From positions 248,001-312,000 of the forward strand of contig NZ_CP070982.1 in NCBI RefSeq assembly GCF_018417595.1: a stretch of 64,000 bases of DNA. Direction: 5' to 3'. The position numbers and the translations under genes are program-made. Under the pieces are notes generated by a model that was not told the DNA's origin, did not search any database, and worked only from the letters and a program-made list of their open reading frames with translations. Positions 9,224 through 18,348 of this stretch are shown here, one piece after another. How positions within the stretch are numbered: the first letter of the stretch is position 1; each line of letters starts with the position of its first letter. The stretch comes from Pseudomonas entomophila (GTDB taxonomy: Bacteria > Pseudomonadota > Gammaproteobacteria > Pseudomonadales > Pseudomonadaceae).

Positions 9224-10126
9224 ATGAGCGACTTGCCAGATACAGATTTCACCCAACGCTTCCTGTTCGACGACCGCGACGTACGCGGCGAGATGGTCGC
9301 GCTGGAACGCAGCTACGCCGAAGTGCTGGCCAAGCACGCTTACCCGCGCCCGGTCCAACACCTGCTGGGCGAACTGATGGCCGCCGCCGCGCTGCTGGTC
9401 GGCACCCTCAAGTTCGATGGGTTGCTGGTCCTCCAGGCGCAGTCCCAGGGCCCTGTGCCGCTGCTGGCCATTGAATACACCAGCGAGCACGACATCCGCG
9501 GCCTGGCACGCTTCGAGGCCGACCAGATCAAGGATGACGCACGCCTTGCCGACCTGATGCCAGGCGGTCACCTGGTGCTGACCATCATTCCGGTCAACGG
9601 CCAGCGTTACCAGGGCACCGTCGAGCTGGACGGCCAGGACCTGTCGGAGTGCTTCACCAACTACTTCGTCATGTCCCAGCAGGTGAACACCAGCATCTCC
9701 CTGACCGCCGATGGCGCTCGCGCCCGTGGTCTTCTTGTGCAGCAACTGCCGGCTGAAATCCACAAGGATATCGAAGAGCGCGAGGAAAGCTGGGCCCACG
9801 TCAAGGCCCTCGCCAACACCGTCAAGGCCGAGGAACTGCTCGGCCTGGACAACGAAACCGTGCTGCACCGCCTGTACCACGAGGACGCGGTTCGTCTGTT
9901 CGACATCCAGCCGCTACGCTTCCGTTGCAGCTGCTCGCGCGAGCGCTCCAGCAACGCCCTGGTCAGCCTCGGCGAGCAGGATGCCAAGGCGTTGGTCGAG
10001 GAATGCGGCGGCCAGGTCGAGATCGATTGCCAGTTCTGCAACGAGCGCTATCTCTTCGATGCGAGCGATGTTGCGCAATTGTTCGCGGGTGGTGGTACTG
10101 ACGTACCGTCAGAAACTCAGCACTGA
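9224..10126 (+). CDS. hslO: Redox-regulated chaperone Hsp33
   Basis: A 300-residue Hsp33, a cytoplasmic holdase activated by oxidation of its zinc-binding cysteines. All four are present: C235-x-C237 in [10 protein letters not shown] and C269-x2-C272 in DCQFCNERY. The N-terminal substrate-binding core includes [15 protein letters not shown] and the [12 protein letters not shown] linker region. Length matches the family (about 290-300). The start follows a lone AGAAAGCC-type leader with no strong ribosome-binding site. A GC-rich hairpin follows the stop. Confidence 0.96.
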   Translation: MSDLPDTDFTQRFLFDDRDVRGEMVALERSYAEVLAKHAYPRPVQHLLGELMAAAALLVGTLKFDGLLVLQAQSQGPVPLLAIEYTSEHDIRGLARFEADQIKDDARLADLMPGGHLVLTIIPVNGQRYQGTVELDGQDLSECFTNYFVMSQQVNTSISLTADGARARGLLVQQLPAEIHKDIEEREESWAHVKALANTVKAEELLGLDNETVLHRLYHEDAVRLFDIQPLRFRCSCSRERSSNALVSLGEQDAKALVEECGGQVEIDCQFCNERYLFDASDVAQLFAGGGTDVPSETQH

Positions 10127-10147
10127 AACGCTTCACTACAGGACATT

Positions 10148-10202
10148 CTCCTGTCGAACCGCGCAAAAGCGCAGTTCTGACAGGAGGGGCCTACTTTTTT
10201 TG
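10148..10202 (+). terminator. Hairpin with T tract after hslO
   Basis: CTCCTGTC-GAAC-GCGC pairs with GCGC-GTTC-GACAGGAG around an AAAA loop, and a run of eight T follows after a seven-base gap. It is probably the hslO terminator. The unusual gap before the T tract leaves room for a regulatory role ahead of pckA. Confidence 0.55.
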
Positions 10203-10210
10203 GGCGTTTC

Positions 10211-10219
10211 TGGCATAAT
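10211..10219 (+). promoter_or_regulatory. Candidate extended -10 for pckA
   Basis: TGGCATAAT fits an extended -10 (TGn followed by a TATAAT-like hexamer) about 90 bases before the pckA ATG. I see no good -35 at the right spacing, so confidence is low. Confidence 0.35.
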
Positions 10220-10305
10220 CCGGCCACTTTTTTCGCTGTAGTAGTTTGAAACAGGCCACTACAAAACGTTTGGAGCACTCGGCCTCGGGCCGGATGGGGT
10301 ATCTC

Positions 10306-11847
10306 ATGACGCAAGCCAACAACACCGTGTACACCGACCTGAGCGTCGATGACCTGGTAAAAGAAGCGCTGCAACGCGGTGAAGGTGTGCTGGCCGATAC
10401 GGGCGCACTGGTCGTCGAGACAGGCCACCGTACTGGCCGTTCGCCGGCTGACCGTTTCATCGTTGACGAACCGAGCACCTCTGCCGCCATCGCCTGGGGC
10501 CCGATCAACCGCAAGTTCCCGGCCGACAAGTTCGATGCCCTGTGGGACCGCGTCGAGGCGTTCAACAACGCCCAGGACCACTTCGTCTCCTACGTTCACG
10601 TAGGTGCGGCCGAAGAACACTACCTGCCGGTCAAGATGACCACGCAGACTGCCTGGCAGAACCTGTTCGGCCGTTGCCTGTTCATCAACCCGGCCCAGTA
10701 CAACCCGGCCGGCCGTGATGAGTGGCAAGTGCTCAACGTTGCCAATTTCGAGTGCGTGCCTGAGCGTGACGGCACCAACTCCGATGGCTGCGTGATCATC
10801 AACTTCGCCCAGAAGAAGGTGCTGATCGCCGGCATGCGCTATGCCGGCGAAATGAAGAAAGCCATGTTCTCGGTGCAGAACTTCCTGCTGCCGGCCGCCG
10901 ACGTGCTGCCGATGCACTGCGCCGCCAACATTGGCGAAAAAGGCGATGTGACCCTGTTCTTCGGCCTGTCCGGCACTGGCAAGACCACCCTGTCGGCCGA
11001 CGAAAGCCGGTACCTGATCGGTGACGACGAGCACGGCTGGGGCGAAGGCGTCGTCTTCAACATCGAAGGCGGCTGCTACGCCAAGTGCATCGACCTGTCC
11101 GAGAAGAACGAGCCGGTCATCTGGAAAGCCATCAAGCACGGTGCGGTACTGGAGAACGTCGTCCTCGACGGCAACCAGCACGCCGACTACGCCGATGTCA
11201 GCCTGACCCAGAACAGCCGCGCCGCCTACCCGCTGGAGCACGTTGCCAAGCGTTCCGAGAAGAACCTGGGTGGCGAGCCGAACGCGGTCATCTTCCTGAC
11301 CTGCGACCTGACCGGCGTACTGCCGCCAGTGTCGATCCTGAACAACGAGCAGGCGGCCTACCACTTCCTGTCCGGCTACACCGCGCTGGTCGGCTCCACC
11401 GAAATGGGCTCGGGCGGCGGCATCAAGTCGACCTTCTCCACCTGCTTCGGCGCACCGTTCTTCCCGCGTCCGGCCGGTGAGTACGCTGAGCTGCTGATCA
11501 AGCGCATCAAGGGCTTCGACTCCAAGGTCTACCTGGTCAACACCGGCTGGACCGGCGGTGGCTACGGTGTTGGCAAGCGCTTCAGCATCCCGACCACCCG
11601 TGGCGTGATCGCTGCCATCCAGAGCGGTGCGCTGATCGGTGCCGAGACCGAGCACCTGGACATCATCAACCTGGACGTACCGAAGTCTGTTCCAGGCGTC
11701 GAGACCGAGCTGCTCAACCCGCGCAACACCTGGGCTGACAAGGCTGCCTACGACGAAGCCGCCAAGGGCCTGGCTGGCCTGTTCATCGAGAACTTCAAGA
11801 AGTTCGACGTGTCCGACGCCATCAAGGCTGCTGGTCCGCAGCTGTAA
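10306..11847 (+). CDS. pckA: ATP-dependent phosphoenolpyruvate carboxykinase
   Basis: Converts oxaloacetate plus ATP to phosphoenolpyruvate, the entry step of gluconeogenesis. The 513-residue product has the kinase-1a loop [16 protein letters not shown], the metal-binding IGDDEHGWG segment, the [13 protein letters not shown] substrate-binding motif near residue 40 and the C-terminal adenine-binding region [10 protein letters not shown]. The ATG at 10306 follows a GGATGGGG ribosome-binding site and gives the usual [13 protein letters not shown] start. The frame is open 20 codons further up but those residues are not family-like. An intrinsic terminator follows closely, so the gene is probably monocistronic. 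Confidence 0.97.
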   Translation: MTQANNTVYTDLSVDDLVKEALQRGEGVLADTGALVVETGHRTGRSPADRFIVDEPSTSAAIAWGPINRKFPADKFDALWDRVEAFNNAQDHFVSYVHVGAAEEHYLPVKMTTQTAWQNLFGRCLFINPAQYNPAGRDEWQVLNVANFECVPERDGTNSDGCVIINFAQKKVLIAGMRYAGEMKKAMFSVQNFLLPAADVLPMHCAANIGEKGDVTLFFGLSGTGKTTLSADESRYLIGDDEHGWGEGVVFNIEGGCYAKCIDLSEKNEPVIWKAIKHGAVLENVVLDGNQHADYADVSLTQNSRAAYPLEHVAKRSEKNLGGEPNAVIFLTCDLTGVLPPVSILNNEQAAYHFLSGYTALVGSTEMGSGGGIKSTFSTCFGAPFFPRPAGEYAELLIKRIKGFDSKVYLVNTGWTGGGYGVGKRFSIPTTRGVIAAIQSGALIGAETEHLDIINLDVPKSVPGVETELLNPRNTWADKAAYDEAAKGLAGLFIENFKKFDVSDAIKAAGPQL

Positions 11848-11863
11848 GTCTGCGATCCGCGTA

Positions 11864-11894
11864 GAAAAGCCGCCCTCGGGGCGGCTTTTTCGTT
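11864..11894 (+). terminator. Intrinsic terminator of pckA
   Basis: AAAGCCGCCC and GGGCGGCTTT pair around a 3-base loop, followed by TTTTTCG. It starts 17 bases after the pckA stop. Confidence 0.9.
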
Positions 11895-11912
11895 CTGAAG
11901 GCTCACCGCTAC

Positions 11913-11993
11913 CCTGTAGGCGCCAGCCTTGCTGGCGAAGCAAACGCCGCAGTGCATGCCCGGTGTTCGCCGGCAGGGCCGGTTCCTACAAGG
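11913..11993. repeat. Imperfect paired REP element
   Basis: CCTGTAGGCGCCAGCCTTGC at the left is the inverted counterpart of GCCGGTTCCTACAAGG at the right. The inner hairpins GCCAGCCTTGCTGGC and GCCGGCAGGGCCGG differ, so this is a diverged pair of the CGCCGGC type. Confidence 0.6.
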
Positions 11994-12059
11994 CGATAGG
12001 CGATCCGCGCATGGTGTGGGATGCTTCGCTAAATGCCAAAGACAGCCCAGGGTGCCTCC

Positions 12060-12494
12060 ATGACCGAATCCCCTCAGCGCTCCGCCTTCTCCCACTTCCA
12101 CCCCATCCTCACCCGCCCCCAGGACAACGACCACAACGGCCACCTCGCCGGCTCCACCGTGCACGCGTTCTTCGAAACCGCCATCCAGGCCTTCCTCGTC
12201 GAGCAGGCCGAGCTGGACCTGCGCGACGGCGAACTGGCCGGCTTCGTGGTGAGCTCGAGCGCGGACTTCTTCGCTCTGCCGGGTTTCCCGGATGTACTCG
12301 AAGTGGGCTTGGGCGTGACCCGCCTGGCTGGCAGCACCGTGGAATTCCGCCTGGCACTGTTCCGCCCGGGTGAGGTCGAGGCCTGTGCGGCCGGCTCGTT
12401 GGTGCAGGTGTTCGTCGAGCGTGCGTCCGGGCGGCCGGCGGCCTTGCCGGAGACGTTGCAACTGATCCTCGCGGGGCTGTCGCTCAATCGTTGA
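12060..12494 (+). CDS. Hotdog acyl-CoA thioesterase
   Basis: A 144-residue 4HBT-type thioesterase. The N-terminal PILTRPQDNDHNGHLAGSTV carries the Asp-x-(D/N)-x-x-(G/N)H pattern of the YbgC/FcbC branch, where the Asp is catalytic. Substrate is unknown. An in-frame ATG nine codons earlier has no ribosome-binding site, while AGGGTG precedes the chosen ATG. Its 3' end overlaps the convergent response-regulator gene by 11 bases. Confidence 0.85.
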   Translation: MTESPQRSAFSHFHPILTRPQDNDHNGHLAGSTVHAFFETAIQAFLVEQAELDLRDGELAGFVVSSSADFFALPGFPDVLEVGLGVTRLAGSTVEFRLALFRPGEVEACAAGSLVQVFVERASGRPAALPETLQLILAGLSLNR

Positions 12495-13137
12495 CGCGGA
12501 TGATCCCCTCGCGCACGGCGAACAGCACCAGCCCGGGCACGTCGTGGATCTGCAGGCGGTGCATGATCTGCGAGCGGTGCGCTTCGACGGTCTTGACGCT
12601 CAGGCCCAGGCCGTCGGCAATGGAGCGGGTGGTTTCACCGCGGGCGATCAGGCGCAGGATCTCCAGCTGGCGCTTGGTCAGGGGCGCCTGGGGTGGTGCC
12701 GAGGTGCGCTTGCGGCTGTGCCTGAGGGCCTGACCAATGACCATCGGCAGCACCGCCGACGACAGAAACTGACCGCCACCGCGCAGCGTCAGCAAGGCCT
12801 GCTCCAGCTCCGCCACCGTGGCGTTCTTGAGCAGGAAACCGTGGGCGCCGAGCTGCAGGCAATTGAGCACATGCTCCAGCTGCGAGCGCGCCGAGAACAT
12901 CAGCACACGGCTGGCCGGGGCGCGGATGAACAACTCTTGCAGGGCCTGCTGGCTGTCCAGCTCACCGCTCATGTCGAGTACCACGATGTCTGGCTTGAGC
13001 TTTTCCGCCAGGCTTACGGCGGTCATGGCATCGCCGGTGTCGCCCACCACGGCGAAGTCTTTCTTCTGCTCCAGCAGGGCGCGCAGGCCGGCGCGGAAGA
13101 GGGGCGAGTCGTCGGCAAGCAGGATTCGGCAAGGCAT
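12484..13137 (-). CDS. LuxR/NarL-type response regulator
   Basis: A 217-residue regulator. The receiver domain is complete: acidic pair D9-D10 in LLADDSPLF, phospho-acceptor D55 in VVLDMSGEL and lysine in LLKNA. The LuxR helix-turn-helix is LTKRQLEILRLIARGETTRS, followed by GLSVKTVEAHRSQIMHRL. The open frame extends far upstream, but residues before MPCRILLADDS are translated from the gap and the cheR region in a wrong frame. There is no kinase gene beside it. The nearest co-directional gene is an orphan CheR 119 bases upstream, so the two may share a promoter and a signalling task. Confidence 0.9.
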   Translation of the reverse strand: MPCRILLADDSPLFRAGLRALLEQKKDFAVVGDTGDAMTAVSLAEKLKPDIVVLDMSGELDSQQALQELFIRAPASRVLMFSARSQLEHVLNCLQLGAHGFLLKNATVAELEQALLTLRGGGQFLSSAVLPMVIGQALRHSRKRTSAPPQAPLTKRQLEILRLIARGETTRSIADGLGLSVKTVEAHRSQIMHRLQIHDVPGLVLFAVREGIIRVND

Positions 13138-13256
13138 GGATAAGGGCCTGTTTCGCAAGGGAAGGGGGGGCGGCAGGCCTGCTCGATCCGAAAGCGCACT
13201 GCCGCGCGGTAGCGCGATCAGTCCTTGTCTGCCGGTGGGCGCGGCAGTGCCTCTCA

Positions 13257-14060
13257 TCATAGGCGCTCGAATACCGATGGCAGTAACGGGCGCAGGGGCA
13301 GGTCCAGTTCGTGGATGCTCTCGCTGTGGCCGATCATCAGCAGGCCGCCGGGACGCAGGTGCGCCAGTACTTGTCGGAGCATGCCACCTCTGTGGCGTGG
13401 CGCCAGGCTCGACAGCAGGTTGCGCAGAAGAATGACGTCGAAGCGGCCCAGGTGTTCGGGCAGTGGCCGGATCAGGTTGATCGCTTCGAAGCGCACCTGC
13501 TCGCGCAAGGCGGGCGCGACGCGCAGGCGGCCGGCCATCTCGCCGATGCCGCACAGGCAGTGGCGGGTCAACCAGCCTTCGGGAAAGTAGCGGGCCTGGG
13601 CAATGTCGTAGACGCCGGCACTGGCATGCTCCAGGCGTTGCGTGTCGAAGTCGCTGGCCAGCACTTGCCACCCGGGCAGCCGAGCGTGCTCGGCGGCAAC
13701 CATGGCCAGGCTCCAGGCTTCCTCGCCAGTGGCGCAAGCGGCGCTCCAGAGGCGTGCGGGGTGGCCAAGAGCGGGCAGCCATCGGGCCAGCCACTCGAAA
13801 TGCCGATGCTCACGGAAGAAGTAGCTGTCGCGAGCGACCAGCAGACGCAGCAGTTGGTCGTGCTCCTGCGCGTCCTGCTGCTGGTCGAGCAGTGTGAGGT
13901 ATTGATCGAAGTTGCTCAGGCGATGGGCTTTCAGGCGCTTGTGCAAGCGCGTCGCTACCACGGCGCGGCGATCATTGGCCAGGTACACGCCGGTAGCTTG
14001 CTCGACCCGCTGGCGAATGCGCGCAAAGTTGTCTTCGCTGAGCAGCGGCGGGCGCGGCAT
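13257..14060 (-). CDS. CheR-type protein-glutamate methyltransferase
   Basis: A 267-residue CheR. It has the N-terminal helical domain and, in the SAM-binding domain, SAACATGEEAWSLAM (motif I, the classical CSxGEEPYS loop with changes), ASDFDTQRLEHASAGVY and LLRNLLSSLAP in place of the usual RNVLIYF. RDSYFFREHRHF replaces TxFFRE. It would transfer methyl groups from S-adenosylmethionine to glutamates of a chemoreceptor, yet no receptor, CheA, CheW or CheB gene is nearby. Its neighbour is a LuxR-type response regulator. The motif changes suggest a specialised or non-chemotactic CheR, which is inference. Confidence 0.85.
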   Translation of the reverse strand: MPRPPLLSEDNFARIRQRVEQATGVYLANDRRAVVATRLHKRLKAHRLSNFDQYLTLLDQQQDAQEHDQLLRLLVARDSYFFREHRHFEWLARWLPALGHPARLWSAACATGEEAWSLAMVAAEHARLPGWQVLASDFDTQRLEHASAGVYDIAQARYFPEGWLTRHCLCGIGEMAGRLRVAPALREQVRFEAINLIRPLPEHLGRFDVILLRNLLSSLAPRHRGGMLRQVLAHLRPGGLLMIGHSESIHELDLPLRPLLPSVFERL

Positions 14061-14211
14061 CCTTCAGGCTCCCTTGGCCTTGGATGAATGGATGGCCGTG
14101 ATGATCGCGCGCATTCCCTGCGTCCTGTCTGGAGTTGGTGGAGGGGATGATAACTAGTGGCTACTAGCCTCCATATCGGGGACGCCCTTAATCCTCAGGT
14201 GAGCCGACAAA

Positions 14212-14240
14212 CGAAAAAGCCCTGCCGGTGAGGGCAGGGC
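14212..14240 (-). terminator. Intrinsic terminator downstream of the glycine-zipper gene
   Basis: Read on the minus strand, GCCCTGCC and GGCAGGGC pair around a 5-6 base loop, followed by TTTTTCG. It lies 28 bases after the stop of the glycine-zipper gene. Confidence 0.85.
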
Positions 14241-14267
14241 CTTAGGTGACAAGCTTAAGCCTGGCGA

Positions 14268-14747
14268 TCAGTCGCGCCAGTGACGCTTGTGCTTGCGGTG
14301 GCCGTAGTGGTGGCCACGGTCGTAGTAGCGACGGTCGTCATAGTCGCGACGGTAGCGGCGCGAGTCGTGGCGCTCGTCTTCGTCGGCCTTGTTGCCCATG
14401 TAGTTGCCCAGTGCGCCACCGGCGCCACCACCGGCTGCCGCGCCGATATAGCTGCCGGTGGTGCCGCCCATGGAGCGACCTACCACGTTGCCGCCGGCCG
14501 CGCCCAGCGCGCCACCAATGGCCGCTTCGCCACGCTGGCGCTTGTCGGCGCCCAGGGCGCCGCCAGCGGCGCCACCCAGGCCGGCACCAATGGCGCCGCC
14601 GGTGCTACCACCGATGGAGTTGCCCACCACGGAGCCCAGTACCCCACCCAATGCGCCGCCAATGCCGGCCTCGGTGGTGCCGCCTGCCATGGCAACGCCG
14701 CTGAGCAAGCTGAAAGACAACAACAGAATCGAGGAGTACTTCTTCAT
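14268..14747 (-). CDS. Glycine-zipper envelope protein with His/Arg/Tyr-rich tail
   Basis: A 159-residue exported protein. Residues 1-21 form a signal peptide (MKKYSSILLLSFSLLSGVAMA). The middle 100 residues are glycine-zipper repeats, GxxxG spaced as in IGGALGGVLGSVVGNSIGG, of the kind that forms membrane-associated helical hairpins in the outer-membrane lipoprotein/SlyB/OmpA-like glycine-zipper families. There is no lipobox cysteine. The last 35 residues are strongly charged and rich in His, Arg and Tyr (RRYYDRGHHYGHRKHKRH). Function is unknown; a structural or stress role in the envelope is a guess. The ATG at 14747 follows GAGGCTCTCTTG. Confidence 0.8.
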   Translation of the reverse strand: MKKYSSILLLSFSLLSGVAMAGGTTEAGIGGALGGVLGSVVGNSIGGSTGGAIGAGLGGAAGGALGADKRQRGEAAIGGALGAAGGNVVGRSMGGTTGSYIGAAAGGGAGGALGNYMGNKADEDERHDSRRYRRDYDDRRYYDRGHHYGHRKHKRHWRD

Positions 14748-14906
14748 CAAGAGAGCCTCAGAGGGATGACGAGGCGGAATTTGAGGCTCGGCGAGGCGCG
14801 TGGCAATTGAAATCCGACGAGTAGCACGAGTTGTACACAATTCTCTAAGTTACTGAATTATGTATGAAACTTTCTCTGATTTTGGTGGTCTGAGCTTTTT
14901 ATGACG

Positions 14907-14940
14907 AAGCCCTGATCCGTTGCGGAACAGGGCTTTTCTG
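14907..14940 (-). terminator. Hairpin downstream of the FdhF/YdeP-type gene
   Basis: AAGCCCTG and CAGGGCTT pair around about 13 bases with T-rich runs on both sides, so it could act in either direction. It lies about 55 bases beyond the stop of the minus-strand molybdoenzyme gene. Confidence 0.6.
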
Positions 14941-14955
14941 TTTTCTGCGTAATGG

Positions 14956-14979
14956 CATTCGCGGGTTTACCCGCGAATG
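14956..14979. repeat. Single REP-type hairpin
   Basis: CATTCGCGGGTTTACCCGCGAATG is one palindrome with the GCGGGTTTACCCGC core seen in the paired REPs of this window. No inverted partner is visible. Confidence 0.65.
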
Positions 14980-14992
14980 GGCCAGCGAATCC

Positions 14993-17338
14993 TCAGATGA
15001 TTCGCCCGTTGCCCCGCGCCCGCTCCAACTTGATGGCGATGAACTTCGACGTTGGCGTGTGGCTGCCATCGCCGATGCTCTCCAGCGGCACCAACGGGTT
15101 CACTTCCGGATAGTAGGCCGCCGCCTGGCCGGCGGGAATGTCGAACGCCAGCAGGGTGAAACCCTGCACCCGGCGCACATGCTCATCCCCCCACAGTGAC
15201 ACGATGTCGACCTTCTGCCCCGGTTGGAAGCCCAGGCGGATGATGTCCGCCTCGTTGACGAACAGCACGTCGCGCTGGCCGCGTACGCCGCGGTAGCGGT
15301 CGTCCATGCCGTAGATGGTGGTGTTGTACTGATCGTGCGAGCGCATCGACTGCATGATCAGGTCCGGCACCTGGCCGCTGGCGCGCACACGTTCGTCGAG
15401 CAGGCTGTCGGGCAGCAGGTTGGCCTTGAAGTTGGCGCGGCCGCTGGCGGTCTTCCACTGGCGGCTGCCGGCGCTGTTGCCCAGGTAGAAGCCGCCGGGC
15501 AGGTTCAGGCGCTCATTGAAGCCAGCAAAGCCTGGAATGGTGTCGGCGATCAGGTCACGGATGCGGTCGTAGTCGGCCACCAGCCAGTGCCAGTCAACCG
15601 GCTGCTTGCCTAGAGTGGCGGCGGCGATGCCGGCGACCACCGCCGGCTCCGAGCGCATCTGCCTGGACAGCGGCTTGAGCTGGCCGTTGGAGGCGTGGAC
15701 CATGCTGAACGAGTCTTCCACCGTGACCGCCTGCGGGCCTTCACCCTGCAGGTCGATATCGGTACGGCCCAGGCACGGCAGGATCAGCGCCTGCTTGCCG
15801 TGGACCAGATGGCTGCGGTTGAGCTTGGTGCTGATATGCACGGTCAGCTCGCAGTTGCGCAGCGCTTGTGCGGTGCGCTCGGTGTCCGGCGTGGCCTGGG
15901 CGAAGTTGCCGCCCAGCCCGATGAACACCTTGGCCCGGCCGTCGAGCATGGCGTGGATCGCCTCGACGGTGTTGTGCCCGTTGTGGCGCGGCACCGGGAA
16001 ACCGAAGCGCTTTTCCAGGGCGTCGAGCAGGAACACCGGTGGGCGTTCGTTGATGCCCATGGTGCGATCGCCCTGCACGTTGCTGTGGCCGCGCACCGGG
16101 CACAGGCCGGCGCCCGGCACGCCCAGGTTGCCGCGCAGCAGCATCAGGTTGACGATTTCCTGGATGGTCGGCACCGAATGGCGATGCTGGGTGATGCCCA
16201 TGGCCCAGCACATGATCACCCGCTTGCCCTTGCAGTACATGCGCGCCGACAGCTCGATGTCGGCCAGGGGCAGGCCCGATTGCGCCTGGATCTGCTCCCA
16301 CGGGGTGGCCTCGACCACTGCCAGGTAATCGTCCACGCCATGGCCGTGTTCGGCGATGAAGGCGTGGTCGAAGATCGCCGGTTCACCCTTGGCCTGGGCT
16401 TCGCGCTCCCACTGCAGCAGGAACTTGGCCATGCCGCGCAGCAGCGCCATATCGCCGCCGAGGGCCGGGCGGAAGAACGCGGTGTTGGTCGGGCGATCGG
16501 TGTTGGTGAGCATCTCCAGCGGGTTCTGCGGGTGCTGGAAACGCTCCAGGCCACGCTCCTTGAGCGGGTTGACGCAGACCACCTGGGCGCCGCGCTTCAC
16601 CGCGTCACGCAACGGGTCGAGCATGCGCGGGTGGTTGGTGCCGGGGTTCTGGCCCCAGACGAAGATCGTATCGGCGTGCTCGAAGTCGTCGTAGGTGACC
16701 GTGCCCTTGCCCACTCCCACGCTCTGCCCAAGGGCTACGCCGCTGGCCTCGTGGCACATGTTCGAGCAGTCAGGGAAGTTGTTGGTGCCGTAGGCACGCA
16801 CGAACAGCTGGTACAGGTAGGCCGCTTCGTTGCTGGCCCGGCCGGAGGTGTAGAACTCGGCCTGGTCGGGGCTGGCCAGGTTGTTCAGGTGGCGGGCGAT
16901 CAGGGCGAAGGCGGCATCCCAGTCGATCGGCTGGTAGCGGTCGGTGGTCGGGTCGTAGACCACCGGTTCAGTCAGGCGGCCCTGGTACTCGAGCCAGTAG
17001 TCGCTCTGCTCACGCAGCGCGCTGACGCTGTAGCGGGCGAAGAACGCTGCGTCGACGCGGCGCTTGGTGGCTTCCCAGTTGACCGCCTTGGCGCCGTTCT
17101 CGCAGAACTTGACCATGCCGCTTTCGGGCGAGTCGCCCCAGGCGCAGCCAGGGCAGTCGAAGCCGCCGTTCTGGTTGGTCTTGAGCAGGGCGCGGATGTT
17201 CTTCAGGGCGTTGTCGCTGCCCACCCAGGCCTTGGCCACGCTGCGCAGCGCGCCCCAGCCGCCGGCGGGGCCGGGGTAGGGTTTGTAGCGAGGGGAAGAG
17301 GCGGGGGCGTTGTCTGGCAGTTTTTCGTAGGAGGTCAC
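14993..17338 (-). CDS. FdhF/YdeP-family molybdopterin oxidoreductase
   Basis: A 781-residue formate dehydrogenase alpha-like enzyme of the FdhF/YdeP branch (TIGR01701 type), expected to carry bis-MGD molybdenum cofactor and one Fe-S cluster. The cluster region reads GGFDCPGCAWGDSPESGMVK, then FCENGAKAVNWE. Further features are FVWGQNPGTNHPRM (pterin binding), GAGLCPVRGHSNVQGDRTMG and the C-terminal molydopterin dinucleotide-binding domain (SMRSHDQYNTTIYGM). No selenocysteine codon is seen. I chose the GTG at 17338, eight bases after the fdhD stop, because the reading frame upstream of it is antisense to fdhD. E. coli YdeP relates to acid resistance, but the substrate here is unknown. Confidence 0.88.
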   Translation of the reverse strand: MTSYEKLPDNAPASSPRYKPYPGPAGGWGALRSVAKAWVGSDNALKNIRALLKTNQNGGFDCPGCAWGDSPESGMVKFCENGAKAVNWEATKRRVDAAFFARYSVSALREQSDYWLEYQGRLTEPVVYDPTTDRYQPIDWDAAFALIARHLNNLASPDQAEFYTSGRASNEAAYLYQLFVRAYGTNNFPDCSNMCHEASGVALGQSVGVGKGTVTYDDFEHADTIFVWGQNPGTNHPRMLDPLRDAVKRGAQVVCVNPLKERGLERFQHPQNPLEMLTNTDRPTNTAFFRPALGGDMALLRGMAKFLLQWEREAQAKGEPAIFDHAFIAEHGHGVDDYLAVVEATPWEQIQAQSGLPLADIELSARMYCKGKRVIMCWAMGITQHRHSVPTIQEIVNLMLLRGNLGVPGAGLCPVRGHSNVQGDRTMGINERPPVFLLDALEKRFGFPVPRHNGHNTVEAIHAMLDGRAKVFIGLGGNFAQATPDTERTAQALRNCELTVHISTKLNRSHLVHGKQALILPCLGRTDIDLQGEGPQAVTVEDSFSMVHASNGQLKPLSRQMRSEPAVVAGIAAATLGKQPVDWHWLVADYDRIRDLIADTIPGFAGFNERLNLPGGFYLGNSAGSRQWKTASGRANFKANLLPDSLLDERVRASGQVPDLIMQSMRSHDQYNTTIYGMDDRYRGVRGQRDVLFVNEADIIRLGFQPGQKVDIVSLWGDEHVRRVQGFTLLAFDIPAGQAAAYYPEVNPLVPLESIGDGSHTPTSKFIAIKLERARGNGRII

Positions 17339-17346
17339 GGCTGTTG

Positions 17347-18174
17347 CTACTCCGCCGCTGGGCTGAACACCCGCGGTGCGCTGTGTTTGGGCAGATGGAT
17401 GAGGTTGAGGTTGTGCTTGCGCGCCCACTGCAGGGCAAGGCCCGTGGGCGCGGAGAGGCTGACCAGGGTCTGGATGCCGGCGCGCAGGACTTTCTGGATC
17501 AGTTCCAGGCTGCAGCGGCTGGTGACGATGGCCAGGCCGCCGGTGGTGTCGATGCGCTGGCGCAGCAGGGCACCGATCAGCTTGTCCAGGGCGTTGTGCC
17601 GGCCGATGTCCTCGCGGCCCAGCAGCAGCTGGCCGTCGTGGTCCATGAACAGCGCCGCGTGCACCGCGCCACAGTGCTGGCCCAACGGCTGGAAAGCATC
17701 GATGCGCTGGCGCAGGTCCTTCAGCCAGTGCGCGGGCGGCAGGGGCGCGCCGGGCAGCACGTCGAGCTCGGGCAGTGCCTGCTCCAGGGCCTCGACGCCG
17801 CACAGGCCGCAACCGCTGGTGCCGGCCAGTTGGCGACGCTGGTTCTTCAGGTTCCAGAACGCGCGGCTGGAAATCTCCAGGTCGGCATACAGTGCCGAGC
17901 CGCTGCCGGACAGCTTCACGTCATAGATTTCATCGGTACCGGCGACGATGCCGCTGCCCACGCTGAAACCCACGGCGAAGTCTTCCAGGTCGGTGGGGCT
18001 GACCAGCATCACCGCCTGGTTCAGGCCGTTGTAGACGATGGCCAGCGCCACTTCCTCGGCCAGCGGCGTGGTGTCATGCGCGGCGTCGGAGAGTTGGACA
18101 TAGTCGTAGGTGTTGCTGGCGGCGGGGAGGGCTAAAGGCGTGGACGCCGCGCAGACCGGGGGCTTGCTGTTCAT
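17347..18174 (-). CDS. fdhD: FdhD, sulfurtransferase for formate dehydrogenase
   Basis: A 275-residue FdhD protein that carries sulfur from IscS to the molybdenum cofactor of formate dehydrogenase-type enzymes. The CGLCG motif around residues 122-126 holds the two active cysteines, and GREDIGRHNALDKLIG, TSRCSLELIQK and SAPTGLAL are family signatures. It sits directly upstream of the FdhF/YdeP-type gene with an 8-base gap, which supports that enzyme as its client. Confidence 0.94.
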   Translation of the reverse strand: MNSKPPVCAASTPLALPAASNTYDYVQLSDAAHDTTPLAEEVALAIVYNGLNQAVMLVSPTDLEDFAVGFSVGSGIVAGTDEIYDVKLSGSGSALYADLEISSRAFWNLKNQRRQLAGTSGCGLCGVEALEQALPELDVLPGAPLPPAHWLKDLRQRIDAFQPLGQHCGAVHAALFMDHDGQLLLGREDIGRHNALDKLIGALLRQRIDTTGGLAIVTSRCSLELIQKVLRAGIQTLVSLSAPTGLALQWARKHNLNLIHLPKHSAPRVFSPAAE

Positions 18175-18348
18175 TGGAGCGAATACCGGCGGCAGTTTGA
18201 CCCTCCAAGCCTAGGCCGGTGGGGAGGTGCCGTCTAATCGCTAGCATCTATGCCGTGATAGAGCGCGTCGATCGGTCGCAGGGGGGCGGGGTGGTCGATC
18301 CTGGCCTAGACTGCTGCTTCCATGGATTCATCATCAAAGGAGCGCCAC

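Noticed and set aside
13138..13794. N-terminal extension of the LuxR-type regulator into the cheR region
   Set aside because: The extension reads Arg/Pro-rich out-of-frame sequence over cheR; the receiver domain starts properly at MPCRILLADDS.
15695..17926. Long open frame antisense to the FdhF/YdeP-type and fdhD genes
   Set aside because: It is a high-G+C shadow frame: no domain, no ribosome-binding site, and composition mirrors the real genes on the other strand.
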